NCBI RefSeq assembly: GCF_900109355.1
Contig: NZ_FOBF01000029.1
Location: 1 to 64,000, forward strand
Origin: Nonomuraea pusilla
GTDB lineage: Bacteria > Actinomycetota > Actinomycetes > Streptosporangiales > Streptosporangiaceae
Reading direction: 5' to 3'
DNA: 64,000 nucleotides
Part shown: in pieces, positions 41,815 to 51,144 of the stretch
Layout: each line of letters starts with the position of its first letter
How positions within the stretch are numbered: position 1 is the first letter of the stretch
Position numbers and translations under genes: made by a program
Notes under the pieces: generated by a model
What the model was told of the DNA's origin: nothing
Database searches by the model: none
Seen by the model: the letters and a program-made list of their open reading frames with translations, nothing else

Positions 41815-42420
41815 ATGCAGCGATTCGAGCACATCCGCAGGTCCGCGTCCCTTCTAGCCCTGTCGGCGGGCATGCTGGTGGCGTCGGTCGCCTGCGGCAC
41901 GTCCACGCCAGCGGGCACCGCCGCCTCCTCCGTGGCGGCGACCGGCTCCTCGTCCGAGCCGCCGCCCCTGAACGTCTCCGGGGCCGCCGTCACCGGGGCC
42001 ACCGCGAGCCGGTGCCACTCCGCCGACCTGTCCGCCCGGGTCGGCGCCCTGGACGCCGGCGCGGGCCAGCGCAACGCCCCGCTCGTGCTCACCAACGTCT
42101 CCTCCCGCTCCTGCCGCCTGTACGGCTACGTCGGCCTGATCATGATCGACGCCCGGGGCGACGTGCTGCGCACCCGTACGCGCAGGAACGGCAGCGCCCA
42201 CCCCCAGGGCGTCACCCTGCGGCCGGGAGCCTCGGCGCACGCCACCCTGCACTGGACCGTCGTCACGGCCGGGCACGAGACCCGCTGCCCCCAGTCCGCC
42301 CGGCTGATCATCCTGCCTCCTGACGAGGTGGGCACCCACCTGGAGATCCCGTTCACGGCGGCGCCGTGCGACGACGGGCGCATCGACGTCACCCCGGTGG
42401 CCGCCGGAACCCACGGGTGA
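41815..42420 (+). CDS. DUF4232-domain lipoprotein
   Basis: 201 residues. Signal peptide with lipobox ASVACG (Cys27), a Ser/Thr/Ala/Pro linker, then a DUF4232 domain from about residue 65: CHSADLSARVG, NAPLVLTNVSSRSCRLYGYVGL, VTLRPGASAHATLHW, and paired Cys (RCH and TRCPQSA, final PCDD). DUF4232 proteins are extracellular, common in actinomycetes and of unknown function. Confidence 0.88.
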   Translation: MQRFEHIRRSASLLALSAGMLVASVACGTSTPAGTAASSVAATGSSSEPPPLNVSGAAVTGATASRCHSADLSARVGALDAGAGQRNAPLVLTNVSSRSCRLYGYVGLIMIDARGDVLRTRTRRNGSAHPQGVTLRPGASAHATLHWTVVTAGHETRCPQSARLIILPPDEVGTHLEIPFTAAPCDDGRIDVTPVAAGTHG

Positions 42421-42652
42421 GCAGGGGCCGCCTCACCGGGGTCGCACGCCGGCGGCAGCCGACCTGCTGACGCCGGCTCCGGCGCGACGGGCGATGCCCG
42501 GCGAAGGGGCGGCGCGGGATCCTCCCGGCATCGCGATCACGACTTTCGGGCCGTGCCGCGCCGTCGCCCCCTCAACCCCCGCCGGCGAGCCACCACGGAC
42601 GGTCGCGTTGCGTAAGGTGTCTGGCGCGGACGGTGACGGAAGGCGGTGGGGC

Positions 42653-45061
42653 GTGGGCGGGCGAGATGTCCTGCGGTCGGGGTGGGCGCCCGCGCTGGTC
42701 GTGGTCGCCGGCGCGGTCGCGGTCCTGCACGCGTACGGTGTGCCGCCGCTCCGGTCGGCCCTGTTCGGCCTGCACCTGGCCGCCGCGGTCGCGCTCCCCG
42801 GCCTGCTGCTGTGGCGCATGCTGCGCGGCCGGCCCGGCCCGATCGGGCTGGACGTCGCGGCGGGCGTCGTGCTGGGTTCGGCCGTGGAGACCCTGGCCTA
42901 CCTGGTGGCGCGCTGGGCGGGAGCGCCGCGGGCGTTCCTGCTGTGGGCCGCCGTCGTGATCGCCGCGTCCGTCGCGGTCCCGGGGCTGCGCCGCAGCTGG
43001 AGGGGGCCGGGGCCGCCGAGCGCCAGGGTGCCCGTCCGGTGGTCGTGGACGGTCGCGGCGTTCGCCGGGCTGCCCGTCGTCTGGGGCGCGTCCGGGTTCT
43101 ACCGGGCGCACGGCCTGGCATGGCCGGGCAACGCCGCGCCGTACGTCGACATGCCGTACATCCTGGCCGTGGCGGGCGAGGTCAGGCACCATGTTCCTCC
43201 GGGGAGCCCGGTCGTGGCGGGCGCCCCGCTCGACTACCACTGGTTCGCGTTCGCCGACGTCGCCGCCACCGGCTGGGCGACGGGCATCGAGCTCCAGACC
43301 CTGCTCTACCGGCTGTGGCCGCTCCCGCTGACGGCCGCGTTCGCGGTGCTGCTGGCCTTCACCGCGCGCGAGCTCACCGGCCGGTGGTGGACGGGCCCCG
43401 CCGCGCTGGCCGTGACCTGCCTGGTGGCGGCGCCCAACCCGGTCGGCTGGACGGCGCACCTGCTCCCCTCGGGCGCGGTGCTCGACGGCACCATCTGGGT
43501 GAGCCCGTCCCAGACGTTCGGCACGGCGGTGTTCGCCCTGGTGGTGTTCCTGCTGGCCGAGGTCCTGCGCGCCGAGGGGCGGGTCCGTACGGGGACGTGG
43601 GTGGCGCTGGCCCTGCTGCTGGTGACGGTGGCGGGGGCGAAGGCGACGTACCTGCCGCTCCTGCTGGCGGGCCTGGCGGTCGTCATCGTCACCCGGCGCA
43701 CGGCGTGGGCGTGGCGCCGCGGGCCCCGGCCCCGCGTGCGGGCGGAGCCGCGGCGGCCCGCGTGGGTGGCGGCGGCGCTCACCGCGGGCTGCCTGGCGGG
43801 CGCGCAGGCCGTGCTGTACGGCAAGGCGACGGGCCTGCTGACGCTCGAACCCCTCGCCGCGGTCCAGGCCGCGATCGACCAGGCGGGGCTGCGGCCCGGC
43901 ACGCACGCTGCGGGGTTGACGTGGGCGATGGCGGCGGCGCTGCCGGCCTCCTGGGCGCTGATCTGGATGGGAGCGGCCGGAGCCCTGCTCAGGAGGGAGC
44001 CCCGCAGCGATCCGGCCTGCCGGCTGCTGCTCGGGGTCGGCGGGGCGGGGGCCTGCGCGACGCTGCTGCTGTCCCATGTGGCGGCGGGGCAGTTCTACTT
44101 CGTCCAGGCGGCGCGGCCCTGCCTGGCGCTGGCGGCGGTGTGGGGCGTCGCCGCGGTGATCCCCGCCCGCCTGCCCCGACTCCAGCGGGCCGTCCTGGTC
44201 GCGGCGGGTCTGGCGGGGGCGCTGAGCACCCAGGTGATCGCGGCGGCGGGCGGCTCGGACGCGCCGGCGACCGGGGACGGGGCGGCCCGCCTCGTCGCCC
44301 TCTCCTACCTCGCGCTCGGCTGCGTGCTGGTGGCGGGCGCGGCCGGCGTCGCCGCCGCCGGGCGGTGGTTCCCGGCGCTCCGCGGCGTGACCCTGCCCGC
44401 GGCGTTCGTCCTCGCGGCCGGCTCCGGGCTGCCCGCCGCCTGGCCCGAGCGGGCCCTGCTGGCGTTCGAGATGTGGCCGATGCGGGGCTCCGCGCAGATC
44501 CCCGACGGCGCCGTACGCGCCGCCCGGTGGCTGCGCGGCCATTCCCGTCCCGGCGACGTCGTGGCGACGAACATCCCGTGCACGCCCCGGTCCGCCGCCT
44601 GCCGCAGCAGAACCTTCTGGCTGTCGGCCTACAGCGAGCGCCGCGTCCTCGTCGAAGGCTGGGGATACACCACCCTGGGCAACCTGGAGGCGCGGCGGCT
44701 GGGCGTCGGCCTCGACACGGTGCCGTTCTGGGACCGGCGGCGGCTGGCGGACAACGCCGCCGCCTTCCTGACGCCCTCCCCCGCGACGATCGGCCGGCTG
44801 CGCGACGCGTACGGGGTGCGGTGGCTGTTCGTCAACGACCTGTCCGCGACGAGGGCCGATCCCGCTCTCGGCCGCTACGCGGTCCGCCGCTTCCTGTCCG
44901 GTCACTGCGCCGTCTACGAGATCCCCGCCGGCGCCCCGGCAGACGTCCGCGGGGCGGGGGCCGGGCTGGTGCGTCTCCTCCCTGCCCGGCCGGTTCAGGT
45001 CGCTCTCCGGCCGTCCGGCTCCCGCCTCGCCAGCCCCTGGGCGAGCAGGGTGCTCCCGTAG
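42653..45061 (+). CDS. Large polytopic membrane protein, GT-C-like
   Basis: About 802 residues from GTG 42653 (GGAAGG ahead); earlier starts cannot be excluded. The first 620 residues hold about fourteen helices with conserved-looking loops such as APYVDMPYILAVAGEVRHH, APLDYHWFAF and WVSPSQTFGTAVF; the last 180 form a soluble domain (AARWLRGHSRPGDVVATNIPC, RRVLVEGWGYTT, YGVRWLFVND). This plan is seen in GT-C-type glycosyltransferases and YfhO-like proteins acting on lipid-linked sugars outside the membrane. The exact family is not certain. The 3' end overlaps the convergent transporter gene by 67 bp. Confidence 0.75.
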   Translation: MGGRDVLRSGWAPALVVVAGAVAVLHAYGVPPLRSALFGLHLAAAVALPGLLLWRMLRGRPGPIGLDVAAGVVLGSAVETLAYLVARWAGAPRAFLLWAAVVIAASVAVPGLRRSWRGPGPPSARVPVRWSWTVAAFAGLPVVWGASGFYRAHGLAWPGNAAPYVDMPYILAVAGEVRHHVPPGSPVVAGAPLDYHWFAFADVAATGWATGIELQTLLYRLWPLPLTAAFAVLLAFTARELTGRWWTGPAALAVTCLVAAPNPVGWTAHLLPSGAVLDGTIWVSPSQTFGTAVFALVVFLLAEVLRAEGRVRTGTWVALALLLVTVAGAKATYLPLLLAGLAVVIVTRRTAWAWRRGPRPRVRAEPRRPAWVAAALTAGCLAGAQAVLYGKATGLLTLEPLAAVQAAIDQAGLRPGTHAAGLTWAMAAALPASWALIWMGAAGALLRREPRSDPACRLLLGVGGAGACATLLLSHVAAGQFYFVQAARPCLALAAVWGVAAVIPARLPRLQRAVLVAAGLAGALSTQVIAAAGGSDAPATGDGAARLVALSYLALGCVLVAGAAGVAAAGRWFPALRGVTLPAAFVLAAGSGLPAAWPERALLAFEMWPMRGSAQIPDGAVRAARWLRGHSRPGDVVATNIPCTPRSAACRSRTFWLSAYSERRVLVEGWGYTTLGNLEARRLGVGLDTVPFWDRRRLADNAAAFLTPSPATIGRLRDAYGVRWLFVNDLSATRADPALGRYAVRRFLSGHCAVYEIPAGAPADVRGAGAGLVRLLPARPVQVALRPSGSRLASPWASRVLP

Positions 45062-45855
45062 AGGATCAGCACGACGCCCGCCGTCTCCAGGACGATCCAT
45101 CCCCCGGTCCTGATCTCCTCTCCGAAGATCGTGATGCCGTACAGCACGCTGGCGACGGGGTCGCTGACGGTCAGCGCCGGCTGGGCGGCGAGGAGGGGCC
45201 CGCTGTGGAGCGCGTGCTGCAGGAGGACGAAGCTGCACAGCCCCGCGCCGACCATCGCGTACGGCTGCCACGAGGTGACGAGGGCCGGCGCGTCCCGCTG
45301 GAACAGCGAGGTGGTCTGCTTGATGAAGGTCGCGGTGAAGGCGAAGCCGATGCCGGCGGCGACCCCGAGCGTCGCCGCCCGGGGCGCGGCGGCGAGGAAC
45401 CGCGCGGCGGCGACCAGGGCCGCGAGCACCGCGACGGTCACCACGGCGGCCGGCAGCTGGGCGGCGGGCGCGACGACGGCCCCCGTCCCGCGCGGCGCGG
45501 CCGTGGCGAGGAAGGTCGCGAGCCCTGCCGTCACCAGGCCGGTGGCCAGCCACGACCGCGCGTCCAGGCCGCTCCGCGACACCAGCGACACCAGGATCAT
45601 GGTGAAGGGCAGCTCGGTGACGAGGAGGGGCTGCACCAGGGCGAGCTGCCCGGCGGACAGGGCCACCGCCTGGAAGACGAACCCGGCGATGAGCGCACCG
45701 ACCCCGGCGAGCCACACGGGACGGCGGAGCAGGTCCACGATGAGGGTGGGGCTGAGGACGGGGTGCCGCGGCTCGTCGCGGGCCGCCCGCCGCTGCAGGA
45801 CGGACGCCGCCGCGTTGGCGACCGCGGCGAGCAGCGCGCAGACGACCGCCGTCAC
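44995..45855 (-). CDS. DMT-superfamily (EamA-like) transporter, second of a pair
   Basis: 286 residues, about nine or ten helices in two repeats (VCALLAAVANAAASVLQRRAA; LALVQPLLVTELPFTMIL; GIGFAFTATFIKQTT; ILYGSTLLAQGLARR). GTG 45855 overlaps the stop of the other DMT gene by four bases, so the two are co-translated and probably form a heteromer. Substrate unknown. Confidence 0.87.
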   Translation of the reverse strand: MTAVVCALLAAVANAAASVLQRRAARDEPRHPVLSPTLIVDLLRRPVWLAGVGALIAGFVFQAVALSAGQLALVQPLLVTELPFTMILVSLVSRSGLDARSWLATGLVTAGLATFLATAAPRGTGAVVAPAAQLPAAVVTVAVLAALVAAARFLAAAPRAATLGVAAGIGFAFTATFIKQTTSLFQRDAPALVTSWQPYAMVGAGLCSFVLLQHALHSGPLLAAQPALTVSDPVASVLYGITIFGEEIRTGGWIVLETAGVVLILYGSTLLAQGLARREPDGRRAT

Positions 45856-46730
45856 CGGCCCTCCTCGCCCTGCCGTCCCGAGTCGCTCTTGGCGAGGAAC
45901 GGCGACCGGCCGAGGATGACGATCCCCGCGACCAGCGCGACCAGGCCCCCGACCGCGCCCGCCAGCGCGTGGACGTCGACCCGCAGATGCTCCCTGAAGA
46001 TCGCGACGCCCAGCACGATGCCGGTGATCGGCTCGGCCGCCGTGGCGGCGGGCAGCGAGATCCGCAACGGCGCGGCGTCGAAGGCGCTCTGGTTCAGCAG
46101 GATGCCGACGACCGCCACGACCGGAAGCGCGTACGGGGGCCAGCTGGCGGCCAGCGCCTGCACTCCGTGCTCGAGCGTGAGCAGCGAGCCACGGGTCAGG
46201 GCGTCCTGGAGCCCGTACAGCACGCCCGCGGCGGCGGCGAGCAGCATCGCCCGCGTCCTGATGCCGGTGTGGAGCGCGACCACGACCAGCCCGGCCGTCA
46301 CCGCCAGCACCGCGACCACCGCGATCCAGGTCATCGACATGGGGGGCGGCACCCTGCCTCCGTGCGGCCGCGCGGACGCGAGGAAGGCCGCCACCCCGCC
46401 GCTGACCAGCACCGCCCCCAGCCACTCCGCGCGGCCGAGCCACTCCTGGTAGACCACGGCGGAGACCGCGAGCGCGAAGATGAGGCTGGTCGCCAGCAGC
46501 GGCTCGACCTGGGCCACGCCGGCCCGCCGCAGCGCGAGCGCGCCGAGCACCTGCCCGCCCGCCATCGTGCCGATGCCGAACAGCCACAGGCGCTTGTGCA
46601 TGAGGTGCAGCAGGAGACGGACCTGGAGGATCTCGCCGAGCGGCTCGGTGTACGCGGCGTGCTGCTGGGCCATGAAGCCGACCCCGATGAGGGCCGCCGC
46701 CATGAGGCCGAGCAGCACCGTGAGGATCAT
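45852..46730 (-). CDS. DMT-superfamily (EamA-like) transporter, first of a pair
   Basis: 292 residues, about ten helices, opening MILTVLLGLMAAALIGVGFMAQQHAA. VEPLLATSLIFALAVSA and TAAEPITGIVLGVAIFRE are the matching ends of its two halves and resemble the corresponding parts of the partner protein, so the pair arose by duplication. The final residues are polar and cytoplasmic. Confidence 0.88.
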   Translation of the reverse strand: MILTVLLGLMAAALIGVGFMAQQHAAYTEPLGEILQVRLLLHLMHKRLWLFGIGTMAGGQVLGALALRRAGVAQVEPLLATSLIFALAVSAVVYQEWLGRAEWLGAVLVSGGVAAFLASARPHGGRVPPPMSMTWIAVVAVLAVTAGLVVVALHTGIRTRAMLLAAAAGVLYGLQDALTRGSLLTLEHGVQALAASWPPYALPVVAVVGILLNQSAFDAAPLRISLPAATAAEPITGIVLGVAIFREHLRVDVHALAGAVGGLVALVAGIVILGRSPFLAKSDSGRQGEEGR

Positions 46731-46895
46731 GTCGGGTGGACGTCCCGCCCGCGAGCACCACCTCCCGGGCGCCGCGCACGCCGGCCGCCCGGGCGCCCGC
46801 CCGGTCCGGCCCGTGCTCTCCCCGTCACCACGACGACCCGGGATCTGCTCCGCTTCATGTACGTCCCCCCTGCTCCCGGGCCGCTACCCGGGCAG

Positions 46896-46917
46896 GCCGG
46901 CCCCACACGGGGCCGGC
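46896..46917 (-). terminator. Hairpin terminator after the MFS gene
   Basis: GCCGGCCCC and GGGGCCGGC, perfect 9-bp arms with loop ACAC, 27 bases past the MFS stop and within the 213-bp gap to the DMT pair. No T tract. Confidence 0.65.
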
Positions 46918-46943
46918 GCCGGCCGGCCGCGGGTTCGCGGGGC

Positions 46944-48410
46944 TCAACGGGTGCTCTCCTCGGAGGCGGCGGCGGTCGCGACGTCCCGCGCGTACGTGTG
47001 CCGCGCCCGCCACAGGATGACGCCGTTGGCCGCCAACGGCGCCAGCATGATGAGGAAGGCGTATTCCAGGCCGCTCGCCGGGCTCGCGGGGTCGCTGAGC
47101 ATGTCCACGGCGAACCCGAACACGAGGGGCGAGCCCGCCTCCGCGCCCATCCTCAGGAACGTCCGGGTGCTCTCCGCGCGTCCCCAGAGCCGGAAGTGCA
47201 TCACGTCGAGGCGGGCGGCGTCCAGCGGGGGGTTGGCCGCCGCCAGCGCGAACGCCCCGGCCGTGTACAGGGGGATCGCCGCCGCGAGTGACGTGGTGAT
47301 GATCGCGGGCAGGAACACCGCCACCGCGACGACGCAGGCCCACCCGGGCACGACGACGCGCGCGTCCGTACGCCTGCGCCGCATCAGCCGGTCGGCCAGG
47401 CGTCCCCCGCACAGCACCCCGGCGAGGGCGCCGAGGCCGACGATCGGGATCAGCAGGCTCACCTCCACCTTGCCCAGGCCGTAGTGCCCGCTGACGAACT
47501 CGACGGTGAACGTGCGCAGCCCGGCGAAGAAGAAGTAGCCGAGCGCCGACGCGACGATCAGCAGCCGGTTGGTGGGGATCAGCAGCGTGTACACCACCGC
47601 GTGCCACAGGGGCATCCGCGCGGGGTCGCGGTGCAGGACCAGCGCCGGGTCCGGCGCGATCGCCCGCCGCTTCACCACCTCCCGCGCGAGATCGTCCCTC
47701 CTGGCGCCCTTGCGGCGGCGCGATCGGTGCCGCCATCCTTCCGGTTCCATGCGGCTCTGTCCGCCCCGCGCCGGCTCGGCGAGCCCGCACTTGACCGTCC
47801 AGAACAGGGCGAGCCCGATCAGGGCGAGGAAGCAGAACGACAGACGCCACGTCAGCAGGTAACCGAGGTCCCCGATCACCATCAGCCCGAAACCGGCGCC
47901 GACCATCTCACCGGCCAGGATGAAGCCGTAGATCCGGCCGCGCTCGGCGACCGGGAAGTAGTCGCCGACCAGCGAGGAGATGGTCGGCCCGCTCGTCGCG
48001 CTGACCGCCCCCAGCGCCACCCTCGAACACAGCAGCATCTCGAACGACCCCGACAGGCCGCCTGCCGCCATCGCCGCGGCCCACAGCGCGATGCTCACGA
48101 GCAGCAGCCGCACCCGGTTCACCCTGTCGGTCAGCAGGCCGACGGGCAGCGCCGCCAGCGCCCCCGCGCCGGAGGAGACGGCGACCAGCGCCCCCACCTC
48201 GGTCTCGTTGATGCCCAGGTCCTGCCGGAGCGCCGGAGCGAGCGCTCCCACCATCCCCTTGTCGGCGGAGTCGAGGGCGAGCACGCAGGCGAGAATGACG
48301 ATCACCTGGGCGCGGGCCCGGCCCCCCACCACGGTCGCCAGGCGGCGCAGCAGCACGTCCGCGGCCCTGTCGGCGAGGCCGCGGTCATCGCGTCCGGCAC
48401 GTCGGGCCAT
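46944..48410 (-). CDS. Major facilitator superfamily transporter
   Basis: 488 residues with twelve helices. The MFS motif between helices 2 and 3 reads GLLTDRVNRVRLLL; SSLVGDYFPVAERGRIYGF is the spinster-like helix-4 region. The middle loop between helices 6 and 7 is long and very basic (RRRKGARRDD). A C-terminal half with GGRLADRLMRRRRTDAR repeats the loop motif. Likely a drug or lipid exporter; substrate unknown. Confidence 0.9.
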   Translation of the reverse strand: MARRAGRDDRGLADRAADVLLRRLATVVGGRARAQVIVILACVLALDSADKGMVGALAPALRQDLGINETEVGALVAVSSGAGALAALPVGLLTDRVNRVRLLLVSIALWAAAMAAGGLSGSFEMLLCSRVALGAVSATSGPTISSLVGDYFPVAERGRIYGFILAGEMVGAGFGLMVIGDLGYLLTWRLSFCFLALIGLALFWTVKCGLAEPARGGQSRMEPEGWRHRSRRRKGARRDDLAREVVKRRAIAPDPALVLHRDPARMPLWHAVVYTLLIPTNRLLIVASALGYFFFAGLRTFTVEFVSGHYGLGKVEVSLLIPIVGLGALAGVLCGGRLADRLMRRRRTDARVVVPGWACVVAVAVFLPAIITTSLAAAIPLYTAGAFALAAANPPLDAARLDVMHFRLWGRAESTRTFLRMGAEAGSPLVFGFAVDMLSDPASPASGLEYAFLIMLAPLAANGVILWRARHTYARDVATAAASEESTR

Positions 48411-48586
48411 CGGGCGAGGACCACTCGAAGCTCATGCCCCTGCTCCCGGCTCCGTCCGGAGCGGGGCGGGCGTCCCACCTCTCGTCCACCGTCGCCGCAC
48501 GTCGGCCCCCCTTCCCACGGAGGGGAGGCTGCCGCACGTCCGGCCTGGTCGCCCCCACAGTGCGCACTACCCAGGGCCGGGCCGCT

Positions 48587-50218
48587 CTATCCGGAGGCGA
48601 GGTCGCGGCGGCGGAGGCCGTACAGGCCGAGGACGGCCAGCAGGGCGGCGAGCCCGGTCAGCACGGCGGCGGCCACCGGGGCGGACGCGCCGAGAGGGTG
48701 CCAGGGCAGGTAGGACAGGACCGAGGTGCCGGTCAGCCATTCCGGGACGCCCCAGTAGGGTCCGAAGACCTGGACGAGCGCGCTGTACAGGAACACGGCC
48801 CAGGCCAGGCCGAGCGCTCGCGGGGCGAGCCCGAGCAGCGCGGCGGCGACGGCGAGCAGCACCAGCGCCTCGGGCAGGCGGAGCAGGCTCGCCCGGACGA
48901 CCTCTCCGGCGAGGCCGGGCTCGCCGGTCGAGGCGGCGGCGCCGATGCCGAGCCCGGCGCCGTACACCGCCAGCAGCAGGGCCGCGCCGAGCGCGGAGAC
49001 CAGCAGGGACGAGGCGTACCAGGCCGATCTGCCGGTCGGCCCGGCCAGCACCGCGCCGGCGAGGCCGCGCAGCTCCTCCGTCCGCAGCCGGACGACCGAC
49101 AGCAGGGCGAAGACGCAGGTGTAGAGGGAGCCGGTGAACACCATGAGGCTGACCCAGGCCCGTCCGAGGTCCGCCCCCGGGGGGAAGATCGCCAGATCGG
49201 TGGTCGCCATCGCGCCGGTCATGCCTCCCAGGACGATCCCGACCGCGAGGAACGCGCCCGCCCACCAGCCGATCGCGGCCCGCTGGAGCCGCAGGGCGAG
49301 CGTGAACGACGACCGCAGCCAGGACGGCGCCTCCGCGTGACCGGGACGCGGTGTCACCAGGGCGGCGCCGAGGTCCCTGCGGCCGGCCACGGCGTAGGCG
49401 GCCGCGGCCAGGAGCGCGGCGACCAGCACCGGCAGCGCGAGCGGCCACCAGCGGTCGCCCGCCAGCACCCGGGTCTGCTGCGACCAGCCGATGGGCGACA
49501 GCCAGAAGACCGGTCCGCCCTCCTGGTCCTGCAGCGCGCCGGCGCCGCGGACGACCCAGGCGGCGAAGAGCGTCACGCCCGCCATGCCGGCGGCGGCCCT
49601 GGGCTGCTCGGTGATCTGCGCGGTGACGGCGGTGACCGCCGCGAACACCAGCCCCGCCGCGGCGAGGGACGCGCCGAACAGCAGCGCGCCGCCGGCGGGG
49701 AAGCCGACGCCGATCGCCCCTGCGGCGGCGAGGACGGCGAGCACGACATCGGCCAGCAGCGCGACGATCAGGGCGGCGGTGAGCTGGGCGTGCCGTCCGA
49801 CGACGGCCGCCCGGATGAGCTCCGCGTGGCCCGTCTGCTCCTCGGCACGGGTGTGCCGGGTGACGAGCAGGATGTTCATCAGCCCGGCGGCCAGCAGGAA
49901 CTCCACCCAGTAGGCGGCCAGGAAGTAGCTCTGCGAGGTGACGGGCTCGTCGCCGAAGACGGGCCCGGCGAGCACCCGCATGTACGAACCCTTGATCATC
50001 TGTGCGGCTTCCGCCCTGCTCTCCGGCGTCGGCGCCACGATCGTCGCGGCCGCGTGGTAGAAGCGCGGGATCATCGCGGTGATGGCGATCAGCCAGATGG
50101 GCAGCTTGACGCGGTCGCGGCGCAGCGCCAGGCGGGCCAGGGCGAAGGCGCCGGTGAGGTGGCCGCCGGCCGTCCTGGACCCGGCGCGGCCGCGCGCGGA
50201 GGTGAGGGTGGCGGTCAC
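48587..50218 (-). CDS. ABC-2 type exporter permease, paralogue of 8982-10580
   Basis: 543 residues from GTG 50218 in a four-base overlap with the ATPase gene. Twelve or so helices in two halves; TRHTRAEEQTGHAELIRAAVVGRHAQL and the final LYGLRRRDLASG parallel the first system's permease. FWLSPIGWSQQTRVLAGDRWW matches its SPIGWSHLVRPYQDERWW. The whole pair lacks an adjacent TetR gene, unlike the first. Confidence 0.9.
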   Translation of the reverse strand: MTATLTSARGRAGSRTAGGHLTGAFALARLALRRDRVKLPIWLIAITAMIPRFYHAAATIVAPTPESRAEAAQMIKGSYMRVLAGPVFGDEPVTSQSYFLAAYWVEFLLAAGLMNILLVTRHTRAEEQTGHAELIRAAVVGRHAQLTAALIVALLADVVLAVLAAAGAIGVGFPAGGALLFGASLAAAGLVFAAVTAVTAQITEQPRAAAGMAGVTLFAAWVVRGAGALQDQEGGPVFWLSPIGWSQQTRVLAGDRWWPLALPVLVAALLAAAAYAVAGRRDLGAALVTPRPGHAEAPSWLRSSFTLALRLQRAAIGWWAGAFLAVGIVLGGMTGAMATTDLAIFPPGADLGRAWVSLMVFTGSLYTCVFALLSVVRLRTEELRGLAGAVLAGPTGRSAWYASSLLVSALGAALLLAVYGAGLGIGAAASTGEPGLAGEVVRASLLRLPEALVLLAVAAALLGLAPRALGLAWAVFLYSALVQVFGPYWGVPEWLTGTSVLSYLPWHPLGASAPVAAAVLTGLAALLAVLGLYGLRRRDLASG

Positions 50219-51108
50219 GCCGCCTCCTTGACGCCGTAGTGCCGCAGCATGAGCTCCTCCAGCGTCGGCGGGTGGCTGACCAGCGAGCGGACGCCGAAGC
50301 CGGCCAGGTGGCGGACGGCGGCGTCGAGGTGCTCGCTGTCCACGCTGAACCGCACGTTCTCGCCGTCGGCGGCCGGGGCGTGCACGCCGGGCAGCCGGTC
50401 CAGGCCGGTGACCGGGGCGGCGGTGGTGGCGACGATCGTGGTGCGGGTCAGGTGCCGCAGCCGCTCCAGGGTGCCCGACTCCACGGCTCTGCCCGACCGG
50501 ATGATGGTGACGCGGTCGGCGAGGTTCTCGACCTGGGCGAGGATGTGACTGGACAGCAGGATGGTGTGGCCGGCGGCCTTGGCCTCGGCCACGACCTGCT
50601 GGAACACCGCCTCCATCAGCGGGTCGAGACCGGTGGTGGGCTCGTCCAGGATGAGCAGGTCCACGTCGGCGGCGAAGGCGGAGACGAGGGCGACCTTCTG
50701 GCGGTTGCCCTTCGAGTAGGTACGCGCCTTCTTCCGCGGGTCCAGCTCGAACCGTTCGATCAGCTCGTTCCTGCGCCTGGCGTCGAGGCCGCCGCGCAGG
50801 CGGCCGAGGACGTCGATGGCCTCTCCTCCGGTCAGGTTGGGCCACAGCTCCACGTCGCCCGGCACGTACGCCAGCCGGCGGTGCAGGGCCACGGCGTCGT
50901 CCCAGGGGTCGCCGCCCAGCACCCGGGCGCTGCCGGAGGTGGCGCGGATCAGGCCCAGCAGGATCCGGATGGCGGTGCTCTTGCCCGCGCCGTTCGGGCC
51001 GAGGAAGCCGTGCACCTCGCCGGTTCGCACGGTGAGGTCGAGGCCGTCGAGGGCGCGGACCGGCCCGTAGGCCTTGACCAGCCCGGTGACGGCGATGGCA
51101 GCTGTCAT
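50215..51108 (-). CDS. ABC exporter ATP-binding protein, paralogue of 10577-11488
   Basis: 297 residues from ATG 51108 (GGAG six bases ahead). Walker A GPNGAGKST, YSKGNRQK signature variant, Walker B LLILDEPTTGLD, H-loop SSHILAQVENL, tail PPTLEELMLRHYG. These and the linking sequence closely follow the first system's ATPase. Supplies energy to the coupled permease. It lies 36 bp past the SDR gene's stop-distal side on the same strand, so the SDR gene may be part of the same transcript. Confidence 0.93.
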   Translation of the reverse strand: MTAAIAVTGLVKAYGPVRALDGLDLTVRTGEVHGFLGPNGAGKSTAIRILLGLIRATSGSARVLGGDPWDDAVALHRRLAYVPGDVELWPNLTGGEAIDVLGRLRGGLDARRRNELIERFELDPRKKARTYSKGNRQKVALVSAFAADVDLLILDEPTTGLDPLMEAVFQQVVAEAKAAGHTILLSSHILAQVENLADRVTIIRSGRAVESGTLERLRHLTRTTIVATTAAPVTGLDRLPGVHAPAADGENVRFSVDSEHLDAAVRHLAGFGVRSLVSHPPTLEELMLRHYGVKEAA

Positions 51109-51144
51109 GGTGTTCTCCACTCGTGGGATGGTGCTGGACGCCCG

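Noticed and set aside
42572..46452. Over-1000-codon frames on both strands over the GT-C-like protein and transporters
   Set aside because: Low-complexity Arg/Gly/Pro products with no motif; the real genes show clear membrane topology.
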